From: a virus
Reading direction: 5' to 3' (one strand)
IMG/VR virus record: IMGVR_UViG_3300050821_010487
Coordinates: 18,336-82,335 of that record
DNA length: 64,000 bases
Every line of letters begins with the position of its first letter. The stretch's first letter is position 1. The notes beneath the pieces were generated by a model. The model was not told where the DNA came from. It ran no database searches and saw only the letters and a program-made list of their open reading frames with translations. The translations under genes and the position numbers were made by a program. Positions 1 through 6,731 of this stretch are shown here, one piece after another.

Positions 1-2
1 CG

Positions 3-62
3 GTCCCCGGCCGTGGCCCCCGGATGGGCTGGAACATTCACGACCTCTGGGCGGTGCGATGA
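3..62 (+). CDS. C-terminal end of an upstream gene (partial)
   Basis: An open frame enters from the left edge and ends at TGA 60-62, encoding a tail that finishes WNIHDLWAVR. Its stop overlaps the ATG of the next gene (ATGA), the coupling used throughout this genome, which is the main reason to accept it. Only 19 residues are visible, so no function can be given. Confidence 0.4.
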   Translation, partial: VPGRGPRMGWNIHDLWAVR

Positions 63-295
63 CTCAGTACTGCGACTTTTCCGACCTGCCGGTGGCGTCA
101 TGCGCCCACTGCAAGGCAGGCGGCAGGGTCCTTCCCGCGGAAATCGAGATGACCGAGGCCGGCCCCGCCAGGGGGCCGTGGATCACCGCCCAGTACTCCG
201 GCCGGTGCGTGCTCAACCGGGGCCATCAGATCAAGCCCGGCGACCAGATCCGCTCCGACGGCGAGGGGGCGTGGCTGTGCGCTTCGTGTGGATGA
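59..295 (+). CDS. small cysteine-rich protein, probable zinc ribbon
   Basis: This 78-aa protein has four cysteine positions in zinc-ribbon style: CAHC near residues 15-18, a single Cys near 50, and a C-terminal CASC. The stretch around SGRCVLNRGHQIKPGD resembles small phage and actinobacterial proteins of the form 'C..C...I..GD.I....W.C..C', of unknown role. It overlaps the preceding frame by ATGA and sits just before the RecA-like gene. The zinc-binding call is inferred from the Cys pattern only. Confidence 0.6.
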   Translation: MTQYCDFSDLPVASCAHCKAGGRVLPAEIEMTEAGPARGPWITAQYSGRCVLNRGHQIKPGDQIRSDGEGAWLCASCG

Positions 296-317
296 ACCTC
301 AAAGGACGGTGGTAGCA

Positions 318-1388
318 GTGGCAAACCCCAAGCTGGCCGCGTTCGCGGCCAAGATGGTGACTGATTACGGCGCGGCGAAGGTCTCGAACGAGCCTCCCCC
401 GGTGATCGTGCCGACAGGCATCACAAGCATGGACTGGGCGCTGGCGATCGGCGGCTGGCAGCTCGGCCGGATCTACGAGATCGTCGGGCCGAAAGACGCC
501 GGGAAGACCCTGGTAGTCATCTACGCGCTGCGCGAGCACCGGAAGAAGTTCCCCGACCGGGGCGTGGTCTACGTCAACATCGAGAAGACCTTCTCGGGCA
601 AGTGGGCACGGCTCCACGGACTTGACTGTTCCGACGACGCCCGCAGTGCCGGGACGTGGCTGCCGCTGCAGGCCAGCACCAGCGAGGAAGCCAGCAACAT
701 GGCCCGTGATGCCATCGGCAGCGGCCTGTACTCCTGCCTTGCGATCGACTCCGTCGGCGCTATGGAGAGCGCCAAGGTCCTGGACCTGGAAGCCGGCAAG
801 GACACGATGGGCAAGAACGCCCAGGTGATCACCAAGCTGGTCAAGGCCCTGGCCGGCCTCGGCGCTGAGCACCAGTGCACGGTCCTGCTGGTCAACCAGC
901 CGCGCGCCAACTTCTCGATGTTCGGCGGCGACATCTCGGCCGGCCCGAAGGCGCTGACACACTCGACCACGGCCCAGATCAAGATGAGCAGCCTGAGCGG
1001 CGTGAAAGACGTCAGGAAGCTGCGGCTGCTCGGCGACGACGCGGCAGAACTCACGACCATCGGCGCCCGGTCGGTCGCGCGGGTGCCGAGGATGAAGAAC
1101 GGCACCCCCGGCCGTAAGGCCGACTGGTTCATCATGAAGCAGGCTTCGGCTGAGTTCGGGCCGGCGGGGGTGGACCTCGCCGACGACGCCCTGTCTCTCG
1201 GCATCAGGCTCCAGGTGATCGAGCGGTCCGGCAACAGCCACTACATCCTGCCTGGCGGCAAGAAGTTCAACGGCCGCGATGCCGTCGGCGCCTACCTCCG
1301 TAAGAACCCTGAGGCCATGGCGGAGATCCGCGCCGCGATCCCCTTCGAAGACCCGATCCTCGATCCGACGGAAGAGGCGACTGCCTGA
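318..1388 (+). CDS. recA: RecA-like recombinase
   Basis: Strand-exchange ATPase for homologous recombination and replication-linked repair of phage DNA. Numbered from GTG 318, Walker A is GPKDAGKT (57-64) and Walker B is LAIDSVG with D144. A catalytic-Glu segment VNIEKTF follows the first strand, a motif like VLLVNQPR matches RecA's INQ region, and SAGPKALTHS corresponds to loop L2. About 356 aa, close to bacterial RecA (about 350). GTG 318 is preferred to ATG 288 because AGGACGG precedes it and ATG 288 has no ribosome site and lies inside the previous gene. It heads a run with a RecB-like nuclease and a RuvC-like resolvase, consistent with a recombination module. Confidence 0.88.
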   Translation: MANPKLAAFAAKMVTDYGAAKVSNEPPPVIVPTGITSMDWALAIGGWQLGRIYEIVGPKDAGKTLVVIYALREHRKKFPDRGVVYVNIEKTFSGKWARLHGLDCSDDARSAGTWLPLQASTSEEASNMARDAIGSGLYSCLAIDSVGAMESAKVLDLEAGKDTMGKNAQVITKLVKALAGLGAEHQCTVLLVNQPRANFSMFGGDISAGPKALTHSTTAQIKMSSLSGVKDVRKLRLLGDDAAELTTIGARSVARVPRMKNGTPGRKADWFIMKQASAEFGPAGVDLADDALSLGIRLQVIERSGNSHYILPGGKKFNGRDAVGAYLRKNPEAMAEIRAAIPFEDPILDPTEEATA

Positions 1389-2260
1389 TGCCACCCACTC
1401 CGACCACCGCCGAGATGGGCGAGCGCCACGTGCGCCACGTCGCTGAGGTCCTGGGCGCTCACACGACCAAGGCCAGCGGCGCCACGGCCACCGACAAGGC
1501 TGACGGAGCCCACCACCACGACCTGCCATTCGCCTTCCGGTTCGACGGCAAGTCCACCAAGGGCCAGCAGATCGCCGTCACCCTGGCCATGGTCGAAAAG
1601 ATCTGCGAGCAGGCTGGCGGCGAGCGCCCGGCCCTGCCGCTGCGCTGGTACGGCAACGGGATGCTGACCCAGGTCCTGGCCGACTGGATCGCGGTGCAGC
1701 TCGTGGACTTCGCCGAGGTTTTGGCTTCGGCCCGCGCCTGGGCGGAGGTAGTACGCCGGCTGAACGATCCCCTCGCCGACCCGGGTGACGTTGCCGAGCG
1801 GGCCATGTCCGTACGGGACAAAGATGCTGCCCTGCAGCGCATAGCGGAATCTAACGAGAGCCAGGGCGACATCATCGGGGCGCTGGCGGAGGAGAATGAT
1901 CAGCTCCGGGAGCGCCTGGAGGCAGCGAACGCCTGGAAGGTGACCCAGGCGCAGATCCAGCCTGACCCCCGCGTCCTGGGCGGGCCCGCCATCCCCGGCT
2001 ATATCCCGGTACTGCCCTGGACCGTTATCCACCAGGTTCATACCGCTGGCACCGTCAAGAACGGCGGGGTTCATTACGACGAGCGCGGCTACCAGAGCAC
2101 GTTCAGTGCCGGCGAGGTCCGGGTGGAGCGGTCACCGGGCAGCACGAACCGGCCGAGGCTGATGGTCAACAACGTCAGGGTGCCCAAGGGGGCCATGTAC
2201 GTGGACGGGGTGCTGCGCGTCCTGGTCTGCGACAGCAACCGGGAGATCGAGGTCGGCTGA
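1388..2260 (+). CDS. hypothetical protein, 290 aa
   Basis: I do not recognise a family. The N-terminal part is His-rich (AHHHD near residue 43). The middle is strongly charged and helical and likely coiled coil (about residues 130-185, around ALAEENDQLRERLEA). The C-terminal third is beta-rich with several Gly turns. The start overlaps the recA stop as TGATG, so the two are translationally coupled, and the nuclease gene follows 2 bp later. A role as a recombination accessory protein is inferred from position alone. Confidence 0.75.
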   Translation: MPPTPTTAEMGERHVRHVAEVLGAHTTKASGATATDKADGAHHHDLPFAFRFDGKSTKGQQIAVTLAMVEKICEQAGGERPALPLRWYGNGMLTQVLADWIAVQLVDFAEVLASARAWAEVVRRLNDPLADPGDVAERAMSVRDKDAALQRIAESNESQGDIIGALAEENDQLRERLEAANAWKVTQAQIQPDPRVLGGPAIPGYIPVLPWTVIHQVHTAGTVKNGGVHYDERGYQSTFSAGEVRVERSPGSTNRPRLMVNNVRVPKGAMYVDGVLRVLVCDSNREIEVG

Positions 2261-2262
2261 CC

Positions 2263-3024
2263 ATGCCCACGTTCTCCGACACCAGCCACTGGGCGGCCGA
2301 CGGCTGCCTGATCAAGCCCCTGTTCTTCCGGTTCTTCAACGACCCCGACGTGCCGTTCGAGTTCAACTTGCGGGTGTCGCGGCCGGTGCGGCGCAAGCCC
2401 GACGGGTGGTTCCACGCCAGCACCCACCCGCTGGCCGACGAGCAGCAGCTCTGCCTCTACATGTCCGACCCGGAGAAGTACGCCCGCGAGCCCCTGGACT
2501 ACATCGGGGCGATGTCGGTGATGTTCGGGTCCCTCGGGCATGCGGTGATCGAGGCGTTCCTGGACAAGATCGGCGTGGCTGTGCCGCTGCCCGAGGGCCC
2601 GTGCCCGGCCTGTGGCCGCCCCCGGAGGCCGCTGCGGGCCCATCCGGACCCGGGCAAGTACTGCACCGAGCACGGCGCGGCCGACCTGGCGACGCGCTCC
2701 CGCTGCCACCTGGACTCGATCGTTGACTTCAGGCAGGCCGGGGTGTTCGGCTTCGATTTCAAGTCGATCAACCAGTTCGGGCTGAGCAAGGTCCCCGACA
2801 TGGACGAGCTGGCGTTCCGGGCGAAGTGGCCCGGCTACTGGGCGCAGATGCAGGAGTGCATGCGGCTGACCGGGCTGCGCCGCTACATCGTCTTCTTCCT
2901 GACCATGGGCCTGCCGTGGGAGACCAGGGAGTTTCACTTCGACTACGACCCGGCGTTCGCCGCGCAGACCGAGGCCAAGTACAGGCGGGTCATCCAGCGG
3001 GCCGGCCTGGAGGTGCCGGCATGA
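2263..3024 (+). CDS. PD-(D/E)XK nuclease, RecB/Cas4-like
   Basis: 253 aa. The core of the PD-(D/E)XK fold can be read: LDSIVDF with D151, then FGFDFKS with D165-x-K167, followed by a helix containing YWAQMQECMRLTG, which matches the Q-x-x-x-(Y/C) motif of RecB-like exonucleases. A CPAC...C pattern near residues 105-130 may bind metal; I do not see the four-Cys Fe-S arrangement of true Cas4. Probably a DNA end-processing exonuclease feeding the RecA-like protein upstream. It overlaps the RuvC-like gene by ATGA. Confidence 0.72.
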   Translation: MPTFSDTSHWAADGCLIKPLFFRFFNDPDVPFEFNLRVSRPVRRKPDGWFHASTHPLADEQQLCLYMSDPEKYAREPLDYIGAMSVMFGSLGHAVIEAFLDKIGVAVPLPEGPCPACGRPRRPLRAHPDPGKYCTEHGAADLATRSRCHLDSIVDFRQAGVFGFDFKSINQFGLSKVPDMDELAFRAKWPGYWAQMQECMRLTGLRRYIVFFLTMGLPWETREFHFDYDPAFAAQTEAKYRRVIQRAGLEVPA

Positions 3025-3653
3025 CCATCGCCCCCGGGGAGCTGCGCGGCCGTCTCCGCGAGCGCAGGAAGCCTGCCCCGCCGCCGTGGAAGCCGCCGCC
3101 GCTGCTGGCGTTCCGCGGCTTCCTGCGGCTCCTGGCGTGGGATGCCACCTTGTCCCATTGCGGGTACGTGCTGCTGGAGCGCACCCACCACCTGGTGGTG
3201 ATCCACGACCGTGGCACCATCCACCCGAAAACTGACCTGACCGGCTACCTGTCCACGTGGGAGAAGGGCCGGCTGCTGCAGGCCGAGATCCGCGGCGTCC
3301 AGGCTGACCACAAGGGCGTGACCCAGGTGGTCGAGAGCCCGTCCGTGGCTGGCAGCCGCCTGGAGTCGTCACTGGTCGCCGGGCTGCTGGTCTGGCTGGA
3401 AACCGTGGGCCCTGCCGGGACGGGCTGCGCCCAGGTCTCCGCCACCCACGTTTCGTCGGTGCTGCTCGGCAACCCCCGGATCAAGAGCGCCGAGCGGAAG
3501 AAGATGATCAAAGAGGCCGTGGCCCGGTACGTCCCCGGGAGCGAGGCCAGGCCCTGGAACGAGCACGAGCGTGACGCGCTCGCTGTCGGCCTCACCCATC
3601 TGTACGACCTGAACCAGCGGCTGGGCACCTTCACGATGCCCAGCTTCACCTGA
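3021..3653 (+). CDS. RuvC-like Holliday junction resolvase
   Basis: 210 aa from ATG 3021, which overlaps the upstream TGA. The RNase H-fold acidic residues are in order: LLAWDATLSHCGY with D41 (the RuvC GIDPG position), VVESPS with E105, and NEHERDALAVG with D185 (the terminal DAxxxA helix). A positively charged, Pro-rich N terminus of about 30 residues precedes the fold. It would cleave four-way junctions before packaging. The position after recA-like and recB-like genes supports this. Family membership is inferred from motif order, not from a search. Confidence 0.72.
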   Translation: MTIAPGELRGRLRERRKPAPPPWKPPPLLAFRGFLRLLAWDATLSHCGYVLLERTHHLVVIHDRGTIHPKTDLTGYLSTWEKGRLLQAEIRGVQADHKGVTQVVESPSVAGSRLESSLVAGLLVWLETVGPAGTGCAQVSATHVSSVLLGNPRIKSAERKKMIKEAVARYVPGSEARPWNEHERDALAVGLTHLYDLNQRLGTFTMPSFT

Positions 3654-3663
3654 GGAGATCCCC

Positions 3664-4356
3664 ATGAGCGACGCAAGAGATCAGGCGGACCGGGTACTGG
3701 CGGCGATCGACCGGCCGGAAGACCCGGCCGGCGAGAGCCCGATGGACCCGGCGATCCCCCCGGACCGCACCCGGCAGTTCAACGGCACCCAGCTATCCCG
3801 GATGAAGCGGAGCTGGGCCGGCGACGAGGCCATCGCGATGGGCGACATCAACTACGCCGCGGAGCAGGCCATCGAGGGCCTGTTCGGCCGCGCGATCCGG
3901 CTGATCGACCGGCTCCGGTCCATCGCCCAGACCCCCATCGAGATCAACGGCGAGATCCAGTACCACCTGAACGGGAAGCCGAAGGTCCGGGTGGACGAGT
4001 ACGGCGACCCGATCGAGGACTGGTCCCGGCTGGGTCCCGAGCAGGCGAAGAACTTCCTCTTCGTCATCAACACCAGCCTGTTCGAGTGGGAAGCCGTCAA
4101 GGTGCGGCTGTGGGGCGAGGCGATGTTCGCCAAGGGCCTGTGGGAGCAGGCATTCTCGTACGGTTTCCGCGTAAGGGGCGGAGAAGCCATTTCAGGCAAG
4201 CCCACCATTGATGACAAGACCCAGATGGGTCATCTCAATTCCGCCCAAGACCGGTTCTTCGGTATCTTCTGCGCAGTCCTCAGCCGGAGGGCAGACGTCC
4301 TGGTCATGCGCCTGGACCGCATCCAGTGGATGCTGGAGAAGACCCTGGATAGCTGA
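3664..4356 (+). CDS. hypothetical protein, 230 aa
   Basis: A good ribosome site (TGAGGAGATCCCC) precedes ATG 3664. The protein is acidic at its N terminus (Pro/Asp-rich, residues 1-40), then mostly helical, with a beta hairpin region near INGEIQYHLNGKPKVRVDEYGD. No motif I can name. It is the last gene before a 145-bp gap carrying a strong hairpin, so it probably ends this transcription unit. Confidence 0.78.
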   Translation: MSDARDQADRVLAAIDRPEDPAGESPMDPAIPPDRTRQFNGTQLSRMKRSWAGDEAIAMGDINYAAEQAIEGLFGRAIRLIDRLRSIAQTPIEINGEIQYHLNGKPKVRVDEYGDPIEDWSRLGPEQAKNFLFVINTSLFEWEAVKVRLWGEAMFAKGLWEQAFSYGFRVRGGEAISGKPTIDDKTQMGHLNSAQDRFFGIFCAVLSRRADVLVMRLDRIQWMLEKTLDS

Positions 4357-4368
4357 AACAGCTTTCCT

Positions 4369-4404
4369 TGACACGCCCGGGGAAGTGATTCCGCGGGCGT
4401 GTCA
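4369..4404 (+). terminator. hairpin after the 230-aa gene (terminator or attenuator)
   Basis: TGACACGCCC (4369-4378) pairs perfectly with GGGCGTGTCA (4395-4404), a 10-bp stem, and the loop holds a further GGAA/TTCC stem. It starts 13 bp past a stop codon and is not followed by a T tract, so factor-independent termination is uncertain. The rest of the 145-bp gap contains a TACAAT box near 4428 without a convincing -35. Confidence 0.5.
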
Positions 4405-4501
4405 GGCATTCCCTCCCTTCCATGCTTTACAATCCCGCCAGGACACTGGATGCCCTGGAGTTTTTTGGGGTGGAGCTGGGAGGTGCGCAGTAGACCACCG
4501 C

Positions 4502-4909
4502 GTGCTGAGAGAACTATTCCGGCATCTCCAGGCATTTGAGGCCCTATTCGAAACTGAGGGCAAAGATGCCATAACTGGACCGGACGGGACGACCTACTCA
4601 CTCCACGATCTGCGCCGCCTCTACGACATGAGGCACCGGGTGCTCCCCCCGCAGCGGGCCAGGGCCATCGAGTTCTTCCTCTACCGCGACATGCGTGAGC
4701 AGGACGCGGCGGTCGCGATGGGCCTGTCCGTGGCAACCCCGGTTGCCATCTACGCCACCCAGGGGCTCAGGCAGCTAGCGGACGAGTGGAACGCGACGTG
4801 CCAGGACGAGGAGGGCCGCGGGGATGACAGCCAGCACGATGAGGCTGCGGCACGGCGTCTGCCGGGAGCTGGAGTCGCAGGCAGACGAGCTGATACGGCA
4901 GTCGCTTAA
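4502..4909 (+). CDS. HTH protein resembling sigma-70 region 4
   Basis: About 135 aa if read from GTG 4502; the ribosome site is poor (GGGAGG lies about 19 bp upstream), so the start is uncertain. The core, LPPQRARAIEFFLYRDM then REQDAAVAMGLS and IYATQGLRQLADEW, follows the sigma region 4 pattern (LPxxxRxV, then helix-turn-helix, then LRxL). Region 4 contacts -35 boxes in true sigma factors; there is no visible region 2, so it is not a complete sigma. The last 86 bp overlap the next gene in another frame and encode an Ala/Arg-rich tail. It could be a phage transcription regulator or a small-terminase-like HTH protein. Confidence 0.55.
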   Translation: MLRELFRHLQAFEALFETEGKDAITGPDGTTYSLHDLRRLYDMRHRVLPPQRARAIEFFLYRDMREQDAAVAMGLSVATPVAIYATQGLRQLADEWNATCQDEEGRGDDSQHDEAAARRLPGAGVAGRRADTAVA

Positions 4910-5156
4910 AGGGGTCACCAGCCGCGAGGCGAAGTCGGACATCCTCACCGAGTGGAAGCAGCAGGACCGGCTCGACCACGAGGTCTACACGGCCGCGGGC
5001 GTCGCCGACCCGGCTGTCCGCCAGGGCATGTTCACCAGGGCGTGGAACTCGAAGTACCCGCACCTGAACAGCCGCGACGGCCACTACCCGGTGCGGCGGG
5101 CGCAGGACGGCCTGGACACCCATACCGGCGACGAGATCCACGACCTTGGCGAGTAA
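4824..5156 (+). CDS. hypothetical protein, 110 aa
   Basis: Acidic/basic helical protein without a motif I recognise. The N-terminal half looks like paired helices (RELESQADELIRQSLKG); the C-terminal half is polar with several His and Asp residues. It overlaps the HTH gene before it by 86 bp and the following TTG-started gene by 11 bp. It lies in the run leading to the large terminase. Confidence 0.62.
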   Translation: MTASTMRLRHGVCRELESQADELIRQSLKGVTSREAKSDILTEWKQQDRLDHEVYTAAGVADPAVRQGMFTRAWNSKYPHLNSRDGHYPVRRAQDGLDTHTGDEIHDLGE

Positions 5157-5754
5157 ACAGCTCACCCGCCGCGTCGTCATCGGCGGCCAGAGCTACGACA
5201 AGCCCTGGGACCCTTCCTGCGGCGCCTGCCGGTCGCCGTGGCTGCAGCAGATCGACGTGATGCTGGCCGAGGGCTACGCGCTGCTGCAGATCCGCAAGCA
5301 CCTGTCCGGGCTCAAGCCGGCCTGCCCGAACGCCGAGATCCTCCGCGCCCACATCCCGCACCTGGCCGGCCCGCACCGCAAGGCCCGGATGGCGTTCGAG
5401 GCCGAGGCAGAGGCCCGGGGCGACAACACCGACTCGGCGGGGGCGCAACTGACCGATGCGCTCCAGGCGATAGTCCGGGCGGGCAGCGAGCGGCTGGCGC
5501 TCGGCGACCTGGACATCCAGGCGAAGGACTCCCTCAAGGCCATCCAGCTTCTGCTGCAGCTACAGCGCTCCCAGGCTGCGGAAGGGGTGGAGGCGTCTGC
5601 GTGGCAGGCGGCCTTCATGGAGTTCTTCGAGATCGTCCGCAAGCACCTGACCCCGTCCCAGTGGAGGGCGTTCGTGACTGACGTCTATGACTCCCCGGCG
5701 ATCCGGGCGGTGCTCACCGGGCAGTCCCCAGCGATCCCCGGAGGGGCACCGTGA
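5146..5754 (+). CDS. hypothetical protein, candidate small terminase or HTH DNA-binding protein
   Basis: 202 aa from TTG 5146 (upstream GACGAG gives a modest ribosome site). Near the N terminus is CGAC followed by a helical pair (LQQIDVMLAEGYALLQIRKH) that looks like a resolvase-style helix-turn-helix. Residues 85-160 are predicted helical and could oligomerise. Its position a few genes before the large terminase suggests a DNA-recognition role in packaging. That is inference; no small-terminase signature is definitive. Confidence 0.6.
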   Translation: MASKQLTRRVVIGGQSYDKPWDPSCGACRSPWLQQIDVMLAEGYALLQIRKHLSGLKPACPNAEILRAHIPHLAGPHRKARMAFEAEAEARGDNTDSAGAQLTDALQAIVRAGSERLALGDLDIQAKDSLKAIQLLLQLQRSQAAEGVEASAWQAAFMEFFEIVRKHLTPSQWRAFVTDVYDSPAIRAVLTGQSPAIPGGAP

Positions 5755-6152
5755 CCACTGACATCCTGAACGTCCTCGACAGCGAGGTCCTGGCGATCGA
5801 GCGTGTGCACCTGGCGCTGCAGGACCGCGCCCGGGGCCGGAAGCTGAACTACGGCAACTTCGAGCGCGAGGCCACGGAGCGGTTCGCGGAGATCGGGTTC
5901 ACGATCGCGGTCAACTGGTACCGGTTCTCGGTGGACGGCGCCGAGCAGAAGGACGCCGCGATGCCGGAGATCACGATCAACGGCCGCACCGAGGCGAAAG
6001 CCTGGGACCCCGACCGGCAGGTCCACGAGGCCGTCCACAACATCCTGGAGCTGCCCGGCCAGGAGGGCTGGATCAAGACCGACCCGGATACCCTCAAGCG
6101 GTTCCTCGGCGACCAGGGAGGGCATGGACATGGCCACAAGCACCAGCACTGA
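5751..6152 (+). CDS. hypothetical protein, 133 aa, His-rich tail
   Basis: GTG 5751 overlaps the previous TGA. The protein is mixed alpha/beta and ends in a His-rich run (GHGHGHKHQH) that could bind metal. No recognised family. It sits between the candidate small-terminase gene and the large terminase. Confidence 0.7.
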   Translation: MTTDILNVLDSEVLAIERVHLALQDRARGRKLNYGNFEREATERFAEIGFTIAVNWYRFSVDGAEQKDAAMPEITINGRTEAKAWDPDRQVHEAVHNILELPGQEGWIKTDPDTLKRFLGDQGGHGHGHKHQH

Positions 6153-6405
6153 CCGGGGTGTCCCTGAGCCGCCCCGGCTGGCGGCGGCGGCTCATGCGAT
6201 CCATGCGATCTGGCAGCCACCAGCGGGCGACGGTGACGCCGTGGACGCTTACACGCTTGCGCGGGCCGCTCTTTCAGCTCAGCCCGACGGCCCCCTCGTC
6301 CAGGTCCTCGCTGAGGTCCGCGACGAGCTGCGCGCCCTGCGCGAGCTGATCCACGACGCCGTGGTGGGCGAGCTGGTGGACACTTCAGGCCCAGAAGGTA
6401 TGTGA
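6130..6405 (+). CDS. hypothetical protein, 91 aa
   Basis: ATG 6130 is chosen over ATG 6124 because GGGAGGG then lies at normal spacing. The protein is Ala-rich, with a helical C-terminal half (VLAEVRDELRALREL) suggesting a short coiled coil. It ends in an ATGTGA overlap with the next gene. Function unknown. Confidence 0.65.
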   Translation: MATSTSTDRGVPEPPRLAAAAHAIHAIWQPPAGDGDAVDAYTLARAALSAQPDGPLVQVLAEVRDELRALRELIHDAVVGELVDTSGPEGM

Positions 6406-6731
6406 CCACCTGGCCAGCTCGCCGCGTAGCGGACATGGACGCACTGGAGCGGCCCGGGGATTACTGCGGCCCGTTCCCCATCATCTACGGCCCGGGTGAC
6501 GAGCGAAAGGTCGTGTGGTTCCTGCTGCCCCTGCACGAAGGTGCCGGCAGGTTCGACCGGCCCACCCCGGGAAGCGGACTGCACGGCGTCTACGAGCCGC
6601 CGTGGACGTTCCGGGAGTGTGGGGGCGGCTCCCTGGAGATCCGGGCGTCGATCGCCTGCGGGCGCGGCTCCCCGGACGGCGAGTACTTCCATGGCTACCT
6701 CGATGAGGGCAACATCTGGCGGTCGGCCTGA
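6402..6731 (+). CDS. hypothetical protein, 109 aa
   Basis: Starts at GTG 6402, overlapping the previous stop, and its own stop overlaps the terminase start (TGATG). The pattern W.F....GSL.I..SI......HGYLD.G.IW is one I associate with small phage proteins of unknown function found near head genes. I do not assign a role. Confidence 0.7.
   Translation: MTTWPARRVADMDALERPGDYCGPFPIIYGPGDERKVVWFLLPLHEGAGRFDRPTPGSGLHGVYEPPWTFRECGGGSLEIRASIACGRGSPDGEYFHGYLDEGNIWRSA

Noticed and set aside
288-317. ATG 288 as the start of the RecA-like gene
   Set aside because: No ribosome site and it overlaps the preceding gene; GTG 318 has AGGACGG and begins where RecA similarity starts.
2263-3024. Calling the PD-(D/E)XK nuclease a Cas4 of a CRISPR system
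   Set aside because: No CRISPR array or other cas gene is present, and the four-Cys Fe-S layout of Cas4 is not visible.
4368-4373. TTGACA as a -35 before the sigma-like gene
   Set aside because: It lies in the stem of the 4369-4404 hairpin and no -10-like sequence occurs 16-18 bp downstream.
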